Of a stretch of DNA of 64,000 nt, positions 25,372 to 37,771 are shown piece by piece. Within the stretch, counting starts at the first letter, position 1, and the number at the start of each line of letters is the position of its first letter. A program made the position numbers and the translations under genes. Source of the stretch: Stieleria maiorica (GTDB lineage Bacteria; Planctomycetota; Planctomycetia; Pirellulales; Pirellulaceae). The stretch is taken from contig NZ_CP036264.1 in the NCBI RefSeq assembly GCF_008035925.1, positions 1,895,409 to 1,959,408 of the forward strand. Reading direction: 5' to 3'. The notes below the pieces were generated by a model. It searched no databases. It worked only from the letters and a program-made list of their open reading frames with translations, and was not told where the DNA came from.

Positions 25372-28300
25372 ATGAATTCTGCCCCGCTTCGCTTTCTCTC
25401 TACGATCCGGATTCTGGTGTTCCTGCCGGCACTTTGGTTGGTGATCGGCCTTGGTGACCGTGCGGCGGCCCAGCAAGGCCGATTCGGTGTGGGATTCGAT
25501 CAGAACATGTCGCGCTTCATTCCGCCGCCGCGAATGCTGAATCAGCAATTGAAGGACGCACAGGAGGCGATCAATGACCGTCGTTACAGCGATGCGGTGG
25601 TGATCCTGGGCGACTTGCTGGAGCGCAACGTCGATCCGACGGACGATTCATCGATCGCCGGTCAAGATTTTTTTCTCGAGATCAAGGACAGTGATCAACA
25701 GCGTTTGGACCAAAGCTTTCTGCGTCACTGTCGTGACTTGATCGGCGGGCTTCCCAGTGACGCGTTCGCGACCTACGAACTTCGCTATGGCGCACTGGCC
25801 AAACAGTCGCTCGAGCAAGCGACGCGCGATCGAGACTGGAAGCGGCTTCGCGAAGTCCGCCGCAAGTACTTTCACACGGCGGCCGGTTATCAAGCGTCGC
25901 TGATCTTGGCCCAGCGTGAGCTTTATCTCGGTCACCCGTTGGCGTCGTCGCTGTTGCTCGATGATGTTGTGTCCAGCCGGCACGCGGTCGATCAACTCGG
26001 CCAGGGGCTGCTGGCGATGCACGCGATTGCCTGTCGCCTAGGCGGTCGCTCGGTGCCTCGCGAACTGGCGTCGACTCGCGTCGAAGTCACGATCGGGGAT
26101 TCCGCCGATGCCGAAACGATCACCGACTGGCGGGGCTGGATCGACGAACATTACCAATTGCCAGATATGGATTCGATCAGCCGTTCGGCGGACTACCCGT
26201 TGCTGGGCGGTTCGGCATCGCGAAACGAGACCGATGCCGGCCAGCTACCGCTTTCGACGCCGCGCTGGATGCTGGAGACCACCGCGACGCCGCTGGAAGA
26301 ACAGCGGTTGCGAAAGAAGGCCGATGAATTGGCCGCCAGCGGGCGATTGGTCCCGCCCAGTTGGACGCCGATTCGCGTCGGCAACCAATTGTTGATGCGG
26401 ACGACCGAGCGTCTGCGGGGCGTGGACTACCGCACCGGGAAACGCGTTTGGCAATACCCGTGGTTCCAAACCGACGTTTCTGCCGAGACCGAACAGTATG
26501 ATGCGATGCTGGGGACCGGGGCTTCGGGGCCACCGGATCGACTGAGCCGCCGGGTATGGAACGACTTGCCCTACGGTCAGATCACCAGCGATGGGAAACG
26601 GGTGTTTTTGCTCGATGACCTTTCGCCGTTTCAGATGCTGCAAATCAATCCGCTGATGGGAGTGCGCAACACCAGCACGGCCGACGGTGGACGCAACACC
26701 TTGGTCGCGTTGGAATTGGAAACCGAAGGCAAGACGTTGTGGCGTCTGGGCCAGAATCCGACGATCGAAAGCGAGTTGAATCAAGCATTCTTCTTGGGAG
26801 CTCCGATCGCGGTCGATGGTGCCCTGTATGCGATGGCCGAAATCGCCGGCGATATTCTGTTGGTGTCGCTGGATCCGGCGACCGGAAAACTGGTTTGGAA
26901 ACAACAGCTCGTCGCGATCGAGGGGGCCGGCATTCAATTCGATGCCATCCGGCGGATCTCCGGTGCGACGCCCAGCTATCACGAAGGTGTATTGATTTGC
27001 CCGACCGGTGCCGGTGCAACGGTCGCCGTCGATTTGGCCGATCGGACGCTGCGTTGGGCGAACTCGTACCAGCGGCGGGCGATGGGCAGCATCATGTTCA
27101 ACTCACGCTCGGGACAATCCTCCGATCAATTGTTGCAGCGTTGGCACAACTCCGCGGCGACGGCCAGCGGCATGAGTGTCTTGGTCACGCCGCCGGCGAC
27201 CGACAACCTGTATTGCTTTGAACTGGTCGACGGTAAAAAGCGTTTCAGCAAATCGCGTCAGGCAGCATTTTATCTGGCGGGAGTTCGCGACGATCAATTC
27301 TTGATGGTCAGTGCCCGCGATGTCGTCAGCCATGACTTGGAAAGCGGTCGGTTGAACTGGCGCACCGACCAACGCCTGGTCTCTGCCGGACAACAGATCG
27401 TCGGCAGGGGCGTCTTCGGCGACGATTCCTACATCGTCCCGACCAGCGGAAACGAACTGGTCGAGATCTCGTTGGTCGACGGCACCCTGGTCGATCGCGT
27501 GACCGCCCAGTTTCCCTTGGGGAACTTGATCGCCATCGACGGTGAGATCATTTCGCAAGGCCCCACGCGACTGGTCGTCGCCCTGGGGAAGAAAACGCTC
27601 GGCCCGCGCGTCGAACGCATCTTGCAAGACGACCCGGACAACTTGGACGCCTTGGTGCAGAAAGCACTGTTGTTGAGTGAACGGGGAGACCGCCGCGAGG
27701 CACTCGAGGTGCTGCAGAAAGCCCGCACGATCGATCCCGACAGCGACGATGTGCTGATGCTGTCGATCTCGTCGATGCTGGGGGAACTGCGTGAAAACCC
27801 GACGCCGCCGCCGGGGCTGGAGGAAGAACTTGATGCGCTGATCGACACGCCGAATCAGCGTCTGGAGTTCCTGGCCCTGAGGATCGAATCGGCACTGCGA
27901 AAGCGTTCGGTCGCTGATGCGACCAAACGGTTGTTGGATTTCTCCCGCGTGATGGCGGACCTCTCGCCGGTGGGCAACGAAGACGACGCCATTCTCCGCG
28001 ATCCGGCACGCGACTGTGCGCTGGACAGTTGGGTGTGCGCCCGCGCGGCCGAAGTGATGCGAATCGCCACCGAAGCAAACGAAGTGAATGTCGTTCAGGA
28101 AGAGCTGCAGAATTATTTGGAGTCGACACGCCTGGAATCGACCAAACGGCTCTCCGCGATGACCGGACAACTCGGACCGCTGGGGATCGATGACCTGGTC
28201 GTCACCTTGGGCAAACGGCGGATCGCCGAAGGCGAGTTGTTGTTGGCCGAACGCTTGCTGTTGGGGGCGTCCCTGCCGTCACAGTTATTGGACCAGCAAC

Positions 28301-29946
28301 AACTGGATTTCACCGCCGACCGCGCGATCACCTTGGCCGAGGTGTACAACGAAGGTTCGCTTTACCAAGACGCCACGGCCGTCAGCGAGGCTTTGTTGAA
28401 GTCCGATCCGGCGGCGGAAAACAAAGACGCGACAATCGAACTGCAAACCCGCGCCGAGGAAAGTCTGGCGGCGACCGAGTCGTCGATCGATGTCGCCTCA
28501 CCGGTTTCATTGACCTGGAAATCACAGTCGCTGCCGGGAGCGGGACGTTCGACTTTTCTGCAAGCCGTTGTCGACCCGACGCTTTATGGCGGACAATCCT
28601 TTCAAGGATGGAAAGTCGTCAACCGCGGCGGTTCGGTGATGTTTCAAAACCCCGACGGCAACGTGATGCAATTGCCGATGGATGAATTTCGTGCCGCGCG
28701 AGTCCAAGATCGCAAAGCCAAGATCAGCGGCGGGCTGATGATTCTGGAACGCCCCGGGCGAATTTCCGCCGTGGACCTGTTCGCGTTGCAGGGCAGCCGC
28801 CGTAGCGACGCGTCGTTGTGGGCACGCGATTTCGGGGCCGACGGCGCGAGCAACACCCAGCGCAAAATCGAAACCACCGTCTTCGGTGATTCCAATTTTT
28901 CCTACCCGACCAACGCCGGCGCCGCCAATCAAATCAGCGAGTTCCGCGTCGGCCCGGTGCTCGGCGATCGCGTTTTGGTGCTGCAGGCGGGCGACTTGCT
29001 GGCCGTGGACACCACGAACAGCGAAACCTTATGGCGGAACTCCTCTGCCCCGACGCTCGGACATATTCTGGTCGATCAGGACCGCGTCGCCGTGGTGTCG
29101 TACATGAAAGGAATTGTTTCCTCGGTGTCGCAGTTTGACCTGTTCGACGGACGAGCGATCGAGTCGGCCGAGTGGGAACACGGGAAGGTCTGGGCGACCA
29201 GCGGAAAACATGTGTTGGCCTATCAAGTCGACGCAAAGTCCTCCGCCGCGACCGTGCGGTTGGTCGATCCGTTCGCCGGGAAGGTCGTGTTGGAAATCGA
29301 CGCGATGATCAAACAACCGCTGACCCAAGTCGCTGGGCGCGGGTGCGGACGGATCCTGCAGGACCGCTACATGGTGCTGTTCGATACCAACGGCCGACTG
29401 GTGATCTGGGACCTTCTCAAGGCGACCGAGTTGTGTCGTCACGACACCGGCGAGATGCCGGAGTTGCAATCGATGTACGCCATGTGGATGGACGGCCAAA
29501 TCCTGGTGTTGCCCGCCAACGCCGTCGTGCGGCAAAAAGGTGACATGCTGACCCAGCATGGTGAAACCCACCGCACCGTGCACCAGATCATCGCCGTGTC
29601 GACTCGGTCCGGCGAAATCATTTGGAACCGCGATTTCCAGGACGACGCCTGGGGGATCACGGTCGACCAGCCGTACGGATCGCCCGTGGTGTTGTTGGCA
29701 CGCTCCAAGACGATTTACGAAGTCAACAAATCAACGCCCAAGATGGATGTCGCCATGCTCCGACTGACCGACGGCGAAACCATCCACGAGCAGCTGGAAC
29801 GCGTCGTGTCGCCGCAATCTACCGGTTTGACCACTTACCTGACCGTCCAGCCGGAACTCAGCCGCGTCCAAGCGACGATCGATGGCGAGCAGCTGGTCTA
29901 TGCCTTCGGGGAAACGTCGGCCCCGATCCGGCAACCGGCAGAGTGA
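25372..29946 (+). CDS. Very large exported PQQ-type beta-propeller/TPR protein
   Basis: The 1,524-residue protein starts with a Sec signal peptide (hydrophobic ILVFLPALWLVIGL, cleavage near AAAQQG). Residues about 50-200 are helical repeats. About 330-740 are PQQ-like propeller blades (LLVSLDPATGKLVWKQQ; RGVDYRTGKRVWQYPW). About 750-830 form TPR-like helices (RGDRREALEVLQKARTIDPD). The C-terminal 450 residues make a second propeller (LLAVDTTNSETLWRN; AVSTRSGEIIWNRDF). The family includes BamB-like scaffold proteins and quinoprotein enzymes, but I see no cofactor-binding set that proves enzyme activity. The preceding 625 bp are repeat-rich; the ATG was chosen because the signal peptide follows. 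Confidence 0.8.
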   Translation: MNSAPLRFLSTIRILVFLPALWLVIGLGDRAAAQQGRFGVGFDQNMSRFIPPPRMLNQQLKDAQEAINDRRYSDAVVILGDLLERNVDPTDDSSIAGQDFFLEIKDSDQQRLDQSFLRHCRDLIGGLPSDAFATYELRYGALAKQSLEQATRDRDWKRLREVRRKYFHTAAGYQASLILAQRELYLGHPLASSLLLDDVVSSRHAVDQLGQGLLAMHAIACRLGGRSVPRELASTRVEVTIGDSADAETITDWRGWIDEHYQLPDMDSISRSADYPLLGGSASRNETDAGQLPLSTPRWMLETTATPLEEQRLRKKADELAASGRLVPPSWTPIRVGNQLLMRTTERLRGVDYRTGKRVWQYPWFQTDVSAETEQYDAMLGTGASGPPDRLSRRVWNDLPYGQITSDGKRVFLLDDLSPFQMLQINPLMGVRNTSTADGGRNTLVALELETEGKTLWRLGQNPTIESELNQAFFLGAPIAVDGALYAMAEIAGDILLVSLDPATGKLVWKQQLVAIEGAGIQFDAIRRISGATPSYHEGVLICPTGAGATVAVDLADRTLRWANSYQRRAMGSIMFNSRSGQSSDQLLQRWHNSAATASGMSVLVTPPATDNLYCFELVDGKKRFSKSRQAAFYLAGVRDDQFLMVSARDVVSHDLESGRLNWRTDQRLVSAGQQIVGRGVFGDDSYIVPTSGNELVEISLVDGTLVDRVTAQFPLGNLIAIDGEIISQGPTRLVVALGKKTLGPRVERILQDDPDNLDALVQKALLLSERGDRREALEVLQKARTIDPDSDDVLMLSISSMLGELRENPTPPPGLEEELDALIDTPNQRLEFLALRIESALRKRSVADATKRLLDFSRVMADLSPVGNEDDAILRDPARDCALDSWVCARAAEVMRIATEANEVNVVQEELQNYLESTRLESTKRLSAMTGQLGPLGIDDLVVTLGKRRIAEGELLLAERLLLGASLPSQLLDQQQLDFTADRAITLAEVYNEGSLYQDATAVSEALLKSDPAAENKDATIELQTRAEESLAATESSIDVASPVSLTWKSQSLPGAGRSTFLQAVVDPTLYGGQSFQGWKVVNRGGSVMFQNPDGNVMQLPMDEFRAARVQDRKAKISGGLMILERPGRISAVDLFALQGSRRSDASLWARDFGADGASNTQRKIETTVFGDSNFSYPTNAGAANQISEFRVGPVLGDRVLVLQAGDLLAVDTTNSETLWRNSSAPTLGHILVDQDRVAVVSYMKGIVSSVSQFDLFDGRAIESAEWEHGKVWATSGKHVLAYQVDAKSSAATVRLVDPFAGKVVLEIDAMIKQPLTQVAGRGCGRILQDRYMVLFDTNGRLVIWDLLKATELCRHDTGEMPELQSMYAMWMDGQILVLPANAVVRQKGDMLTQHGETHRTVHQIIAVSTRSGEIIWNRDFQDDAWGITVDQPYGSPVVLLARSKTIYEVNKSTPKMDVAMLRLTDGETIHEQLERVVSPQSTGLTTYLTVQPELSRVQATIDGEQLVYAFGETSAPIRQPAE

Positions 29947-30172
29947 ACCCGAGTCGTTCGCTCGGCCGGGAATTGCGGCGGGATGGCAGAATGATTCGGG
30001 GCAGAATGATGGGGGCCGCTGGCCGAGCGGAGAAGCCTTGCACTGCCGGCTCACCCGAGATCAACCCATCGAATCAGATCCGATCAATGGTGGTGATGCC
30101 AGGGTCACGGAGAGTCATCAGCCGCCGTGCGAACGTCGTCGGCGAACCCACCGCTTGAGCGACGAAACACGG

Positions 30173-30230
30173 GTGACATCAGCCGATTCGCGCAAGCGTT
30201 CGGGCATCAGCGTCGATGGAGGCCCGTAGG
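30173..30230 (+). repeat. Decayed partial unit of the 95-bp RAYT-linked repeat
   Basis: GTGACATCAGCCGATTCGCG followed by CAAGCGTTCGGGCA and, after a shortened middle, GGCCCGTAGG match the array at 45-47 kb in order and orientation. The rest of 29947-30172 shows nothing recognisable. Confidence 0.75.
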
Positions 30231-30256
30231 ATAATGTCCAATGCCACCTACGCTAT

Positions 30257-30330
30257 GAGCCGACGGCGCTAGCCGCGGGCCTTGGGTTGCCCTTCGAGAC
30301 TTTTGAGGCCCGAGGCTAGCCTACGGCTCA
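30257..30330. repeat. Second copy of the GGCGCTAGCC palindromic family
   Basis: GAGCCGACGGCGCTAGCCGC near 30257 pairs with GGCCCGAGGCTAGCCTACGG near 30307-30326, forming an imperfect hairpin. Related to 11626-11743. Confidence 0.85.
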
Positions 30331-30345
30331 GTTTGTGATCTAAGC

Positions 30346-30427
30346 CTCGTTCCCAGGCTCCGCCTGGGAACGCGATTCTCCAGAGGCTCCGCCTCAGTGC
30401 GTTCCAAGCCAGAGCCTTGGAACGAGG
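30346..30427. repeat. Palindromic repeat of the CCCAGGCTCCGCCTGGG family
   Basis: CCTCGTTCCCAGGCTCCGCC at 30346 and GGCTCCGCCTC inside are closed by AGAGCCTTGGAACGAGG (30411-30427). The element ends 16 bp after the atpC stop (minus strand) and could act as a 3' hairpin for the ATP synthase mRNA. A relative lies at 57541-57628. Confidence 0.8.
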
Positions 30428-30443
30428 GGGAGCGAACCGCGTT

Positions 30444-30830
30444 TTAGCGGGCCGAGCGGAGTTGGCCTCGGGCGCGGCGGAGGGCGGTGTCTTTCAGCTG
30501 CGCCAGCTCGGGGGTCGATGCGGGCATTTCCTGGGCGTCTTCGAGCGCCCGTTCGGCTTCACCGACGTCCAACAGGTCGACGGAGATCGATCGCGAGGTC
30601 AACAGGCTGACCACGTTGCCTTCGACTTGGGCGAAGCCGCCGTCGACGAAGTACCGTTGGGGTCCCGCGGCGGTGGCCAGATGGAGCGTGCCGAAACCCA
30701 AACGCCCGATCATCGGGGCGCGACCCGGCAGGACGCCGAGGGATCCGTCGTACATGGGCAGCGTCACCGATTCGGCTTCGCAATCCACTTCGGTGCGTTC
30801 GGGGGTGACAACGATGCAGCGTATCGCCAT
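30444..30830 (-). CDS. atpC: ATP synthase epsilon subunit
   Basis: Epsilon belongs to the central stalk and can inhibit ATP hydrolysis. The 128-residue protein starts MAIRCIVVTPERTEVDCEAE and has LPMYDGSLGVLPGRAPMIG, the conserved beta-sandwich motif. The C-terminal helical hairpin is present (ERALEDAQ through RRARGQL). It is the last gene of the atp operon, three bases after atpD. Confidence 0.95.
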   Translation of the reverse strand: MAIRCIVVTPERTEVDCEAESVTLPMYDGSLGVLPGRAPMIGRLGFGTLHLATAAGPQRYFVDGGFAQVEGNVVSLLTSRSISVDLLDVGEAERALEDAQEMPASTPELAQLKDTALRRARGQLRSAR

Positions 30831-30833
30831 GGC

Positions 30834-32336
<1,503 letters not shown>

Positions 32337-32355
32337 TCACCAGAGTGTGTGGGAT

Positions 32356-33240
32356 TTAACCTTCCAAAGCTTCGACGCCGCCGATGATCTCCATGATCTC
32401 GCCGGTGATCTGGCTTTGTCGGGCCCGGTTGTAAGTCATCGAAAGCTGTTTGATCATGTCGCCGGCGTTTTCGGTCGCGCCCTTCATCGCGATCATTCGA
32501 GCGACTTGTTCGCTGACCGCGGCGTCCAAGAAACACTTGAACAGCCGGACTTTGAAGCTGGTCGGAACGACTTCCTCGAGGATGCTTTCGGCCGAGGGCA
32601 GGAATTCGTACTCGACACTCGTGCCGCCGACGTCCTCTTGCTGCTCTTCGCCGCCCAGCGATCCCAGTGGCAGCAGGGTTTCGACGGTGGCGACTTGCTT
32701 GGAGGTGCTGATGAATTTCGTGTAGACCACGTCCAGCCGATCCAATTCCCCGGTGATGTACCGGGACAGGTAGCTGTCGGCGATCTTTTCGACGTCGGCG
32801 TAGGCCGGTTGGTCTTCGAAATTCAGGTGCTTTTCGTCGGTCGCGACCTTGCGGAACGCCAGTCCGTCGGCACCGCGTTTTCCGCTGACGTCGACGGCGA
32901 CATTGGGCAACGACGCTTTCATTTCCTTGATCAGCGGCATCGCTTCACGAAGCACCGCGCCGTTGTAACCGCCGCACAAACCGCGGTTGCTGGTCAGCAC
33001 CAGCACACGGGCGTTCTTGATTTCGTCGCGTTGTTCCAGCAACGGATGCTGAACGTCCAGACCGGCGGCGGCGAGTCGCCCGACGATCTTGGTGATCTGC
33101 TCGGTGTAAGCGGTCGCGGCTTGGGCCCGGTCCATCGCTTTCTTGTACCGCGCCGTTGCGATCAGCTCCATCGTCCGCGTGATCTTGCGGATGTTGCGGA
33201 TCGACTTGCGTCGTTTATCAAGCGCTCTTGCGTTGGCCAT
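32356..33240 (-). CDS. atpG: ATP synthase gamma subunit
   Basis: Rotor shaft of F1. The 294-residue protein has the N-terminal coiled coil (LDKRRKSIRNIRKITRTMEL), the RGLCGGYNGAV motif and the C-terminal coiled coil with SMTYNRARQSQITGEIMEI. A Gly/Glu-rich surface segment near residues 210-220 is a lineage insertion. It lies between atpA and atpD in the standard order. Confidence 0.96.
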   Translation of the reverse strand: MANARALDKRRKSIRNIRKITRTMELIATARYKKAMDRAQAATAYTEQITKIVGRLAAAGLDVQHPLLEQRDEIKNARVLVLTSNRGLCGGYNGAVLREAMPLIKEMKASLPNVAVDVSGKRGADGLAFRKVATDEKHLNFEDQPAYADVEKIADSYLSRYITGELDRLDVVYTKFISTSKQVATVETLLPLGSLGGEEQQEDVGGTSVEYEFLPSAESILEEVVPTSFKVRLFKCFLDAAVSEQVARMIAMKGATENAGDMIKQLSMTYNRARQSQITGEIMEIIGGVEALEG

Positions 33241-33280
33241 GAATCGTTAAACGATGACGGGATAGTTCAGGTGAATGAGA

Positions 33281-34795
<1,515 letters not shown>

Positions 34796-34882
34796 GGCAA
34801 TCTAATGCGTCAGAGTTTTTTGGTGTTGATTGGGGCGTTAGCGGAAGCGGCTGCGTGTTGGGGCAGGGGGCGCTTCCGTTGG

Positions 34883-35509
34883 TTATTGAGTCAATTGATC
34901 AAATTTCTCAGCGATCTTGGCGGAAAATCCTTCGCTGGCTCGTTTGGCGATGCCATTGAGGCGGTTGGCGACGGAGTTGTCGAAAACCGTGTCTCCGATT
35001 CGGATCACCATGCCGCCGATCAAGTCGGCGTCGACGACTTCTTGAAGTCGAACTTTCTTTCCTGTTGCGGCCCCCAGCTTTTCCGTGATCGAGGCCCGCA
35101 ACCCATCGTCCAGCGGGACGGCCGTGCTGACTTTCGCAAGCACTTGGTTGGTCATGGTGTCGTACTGTTCCAACACCCCGTCACGAACCGCCGCGACGTG
35201 TCCGAGCCGGCCACGCGATGCCATCACCTTCAAGAACGTCAACAGCAGCGGATCGAAATCGCCCCCGAAGACTTTGTCGATGACGCGTTGTTTTTCGTGA
35301 AGATCGATGCGCGGCGAAGCAAAGGCGGCGGCAAGCTGCGGGCTTTTGCGAAGGTATTCATCGACCACCTGGTTCAGTTGATCGACAATGACTTCGGTCC
35401 GGCCCGCCTGCTGGGCAGCCCCCAGCAATGCCTGGGCGTAGGTTTTGCCCAGTTGCTCGGCCCCGGTGTCCATCACCGTTTCGTGTTTTACTTCGTCGGG
35501 AGTTTCCAT
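34883..35509 (-). CDS. atpH: ATP synthase delta subunit
   Basis: Delta links F1 to the peripheral stalk. The 208-residue protein has GKTYAQALLGAA at the N-terminus, FLKVMASRGRLGHV in the middle and the C-terminal DLIGGMVIRIGDTVFDNSV signature. It has an N-terminal extension of about 18 residues. The ATG at 35509 is chosen; farther upstream the frame only reads the atpF-atpH gap. Confidence 0.95.
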   Translation of the reverse strand: METPDEVKHETVMDTGAEQLGKTYAQALLGAAQQAGRTEVIVDQLNQVVDEYLRKSPQLAAAFASPRIDLHEKQRVIDKVFGGDFDPLLLTFLKVMASRGRLGHVAAVRDGVLEQYDTMTNQVLAKVSTAVPLDDGLRASITEKLGAATGKKVRLQEVVDADLIGGMVIRIGDTVFDNSVANRLNGIAKRASEGFSAKIAEKFDQLTQ

Positions 35510-35582
35510 CGATGATTCCAAAGGTGTTTCGTCTTTCCCGCACGGGGTGATTCGGCGTGGCGGGGAAAAACGTGCCACTGGG

Positions 35583-36239
35583 TCAGTTCTTGCTCGGGAC
35601 CTCTTCGAGCGCCCGTTTGATCAGCTCGGCGTGGTCCTCGGCCTTCAATTCGCGGCCGACGACCTGCTTGGCAACACCCATTGCCAGGGAGGAGGTTTGG
35701 CTGGCGATTTCGGCCAGGGCGACCTTTTTGGCGGTTTCGATGTCGGCCTGGGCACGTTCGCTTTGACGTTGGGCGTCGGCCTTGGCCTCGTCGACGATCT
35801 TGGTGGCGGTCGCTTGGGCGTCACGTCGGGCTTCGGCCAAGATGGCCTGGGCCTCACCGGCCACTTCCTGCACCTTTTTCTGGTACTCGGCAAGCGTGGC
35901 TTCGGCCTTCAGGTTGGACGCCTGGGCCGACTGCAGATCGCCGGCGATTTTTTCTTCGCGAGCCTTCAATCCACCCAGGATCACCGGCCAAACGAACTTC
36001 GCCAGCACCCCGAAGGTGACCAGGAAGATCGCCAGATTGATGACCGCTGCACCGGGGTCGAACGACAGGATCGGCGGCAGTGCTTCGTGGGCACCCTCGC
36101 CGTGTGCACCATCACCATGAGCGTCTCCTTCGGACGACGCTTCCGCGGCCTGGACCGAGAGGGGCGAGAACGCCACGGGCGGGCCGACCGCAACGAAGGA
36201 GACGGCGAACGCCATGACGGCAAAACGCAAGTACGACAT
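35583..36239 (-). CDS. atpF: ATP synthase b subunit with extra N-terminal segment
   Basis: Peripheral-stalk subunit. The 218-residue protein has the usual single helix (about residues 63-85, AVINLAIFLVTFGVLAKFVW) followed by a long charged coiled coil. It also has an upstream hydrophobic signal-like segment ending VQAAEASS and a His/Asp/Gly-rich linker (EGDAHGDGAHGEGAHE). E. coli b has 156 residues and lacks both. ATG 36239 has AGGTGA five bases upstream. Whether the first segment is cleaved is not known. Confidence 0.94.
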   Translation of the reverse strand: MSYLRFAVMAFAVSFVAVGPPVAFSPLSVQAAEASSEGDAHGDGAHGEGAHEALPPILSFDPGAAVINLAIFLVTFGVLAKFVWPVILGGLKAREEKIAGDLQSAQASNLKAEATLAEYQKKVQEVAGEAQAILAEARRDAQATATKIVDEAKADAQRQSERAQADIETAKKVALAEIASQTSSLAMGVAKQVVGRELKAEDHAELIKRALEEVPSKN

Positions 36240-36355
36240 CAAATCACCTAAGGGTGGGCAACCGCAATCCGGAGTGCCGCCTCGGCTTCACTGCCGCGAA
36301 AGCGAGGCGACCGACCGAGCACGCGGCCGATCTCTCTAGTTACAGTTCCTGGGAA

Positions 36356-36601
36356 CTACAGCAGGTACATCAGGATCAACGCGATCACGGTCACACCTTC
36401 GATCAGTGCGGCCGAAATCAGCATCTGCGTGCTGATCGTTCCGCTCGCTTCGGGTTGGCGAGCGATCGCTTCCACCGCACCGCCACCGATGCGGCCGATG
36501 CCCCAGCCGGCACCCAAAATCACGAGGCCGATGCCGATACCGACACCCATCTTGCCAAATTCTGCAGCCTCTTGAGCCAGCATCATTGCGAATTCAAACA
36601 T
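36356..36601 (-). CDS. atpE: ATP synthase c subunit
   Basis: The 81-residue hairpin that forms the membrane rotor ring. Helix one has GIGIGLVILGAGWGIG, the loop ARQPEA, and helix two LISAALIEGVTVIAL with the ion-binding Glu68. The residue after Glu is Gly and the next Val, not the Ser-Thr pair of Na+-type c subunits, so proton coupling is likely (inference). Confidence 0.96.
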   Translation of the reverse strand: MFEFAMMLAQEAAEFGKMGVGIGIGLVILGAGWGIGRIGGGAVEAIARQPEASGTISTQMLISAALIEGVTVIALILMYLL

Positions 36602-36711
36602 CTCAGGTTCGCTCCTAGAATTCTCTCGTCGCCCGGCTTCTCGCAAAGAAACGGACGCACAAAAAAGGGGAAAGGTCAAAGGGTTAGTAAATCAAAGGTT
36701 CCGCAGCTCCG

Positions 36712-37755
36712 TCACGCGTCGGCCAAACCGGCCAAGCGAGTCGGCTCAATCAACTTATCCAGATCCATTTGAGACTCGTCGCTCAACGGATCGTGCTCGT
36801 GTTCATGGCCATGATCGCCATGGTGTGCCGCAACGGTCGAAATGAACAGTACGGTCAGGAAGGTAAAAATGAAGGCCTGGAGCATGCAGATGAACAACTC
36901 CAACAGCGTCAGCACGACACAGCCCAGGACGACCGCGATGCCGACGCCATAGCCCAGCAAGTGCGACACCGATGCGGCGGTGAATACCAGCCCGACGATC
37001 GCAGCGACCACCAGGTGGCCCGCCATCATCGTGCCGAAAAGCCGCATCGCAAGCACGACGCACTTGATCAGCAATCCCAGCCACTCCAAGACGTACAACG
37101 GCAATCCGATCCCGAAGGACATCGCCTTGGGGCCGTCCCAGCCGATCGGGTTGAAGTGAGAGAAGAATGCCTTGGCACCCGTCTCCCGAATCCCGATGAA
37201 CAAGATCGCGATAAAGCTGCAAATCGCCAGCATCGCGTTGAGCGACAGGTTGCCCGTCGCGGTGCCCCCGAAATGCCCGTACTCGCTGGCGTGGTCGCTC
37301 CAGATCAACCCGGCCATGTGCAGACCGCTGCCGAACGGAACCAGTCCCAGCACGTTGGAGAACAGGATGAAAAAGAACACCGTCCAGATGTACGGGATGT
37401 ATTTGTCGGTCAGGTCGTGCAAGTTCGGACGCGCCACTTCGTCGCGGATGAACCAGCAAACGGTCTCGAACAACTGGGCCAGGCGACCTTTGGTCTGGTA
37501 GGCCTGCAAGCCTTCGCCCTTGACCCGAATCTTGGTCGCGACATAGCAAAACACCAAGATGACCGCGATCGCCGTGACGGCCGTCATCATCAGGTGATTG
37601 GTGATGTAGAAACTGTACTGGCCGTCCTTGATGAACAACGCCGGGATGTTCGTCTCGGGACCACCCACGCTGACCGTAAACAGCGGCTCGTGGTGCAACG
37701 CGTGGGGCACGACGTGCGAAAGTGGATCATCGGCAGATGCGAATAACAGATTCAT
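36712..37755 (-). CDS. atpB: ATP synthase a subunit with His-rich C-terminus
   Basis: Stator part of the proton path. The 347-residue protein has the essential Arg238 in KCVVLAMRLFGTMMAGH, the Glu225 region VLEWLGLL, and a last helix with ELFICMLQAFIFTFLTVLF. After that helix comes a tail of about 38 residues starting AAHHGDHGHEHEHDPLSDES, which E. coli subunit a lacks. Order and spacing fit atpB before atpE. ATG 37755 follows the AtpI-like gene by 16 bp. Confidence 0.95.
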   Translation of the reverse strand: MNLLFASADDPLSHVVPHALHHEPLFTVSVGGPETNIPALFIKDGQYSFYITNHLMMTAVTAIAVILVFCYVATKIRVKGEGLQAYQTKGRLAQLFETVCWFIRDEVARPNLHDLTDKYIPYIWTVFFFILFSNVLGLVPFGSGLHMAGLIWSDHASEYGHFGGTATGNLSLNAMLAICSFIAILFIGIRETGAKAFFSHFNPIGWDGPKAMSFGIGLPLYVLEWLGLLIKCVVLAMRLFGTMMAGHLVVAAIVGLVFTAASVSHLLGYGVGIAVVLGCVVLTLLELFICMLQAFIFTFLTVLFISTVAAHHGDHGHEHEHDPLSDESQMDLDKLIEPTRLAGLADA

Positions 37756-37771
37756 CGATTTGAATGCTTGG

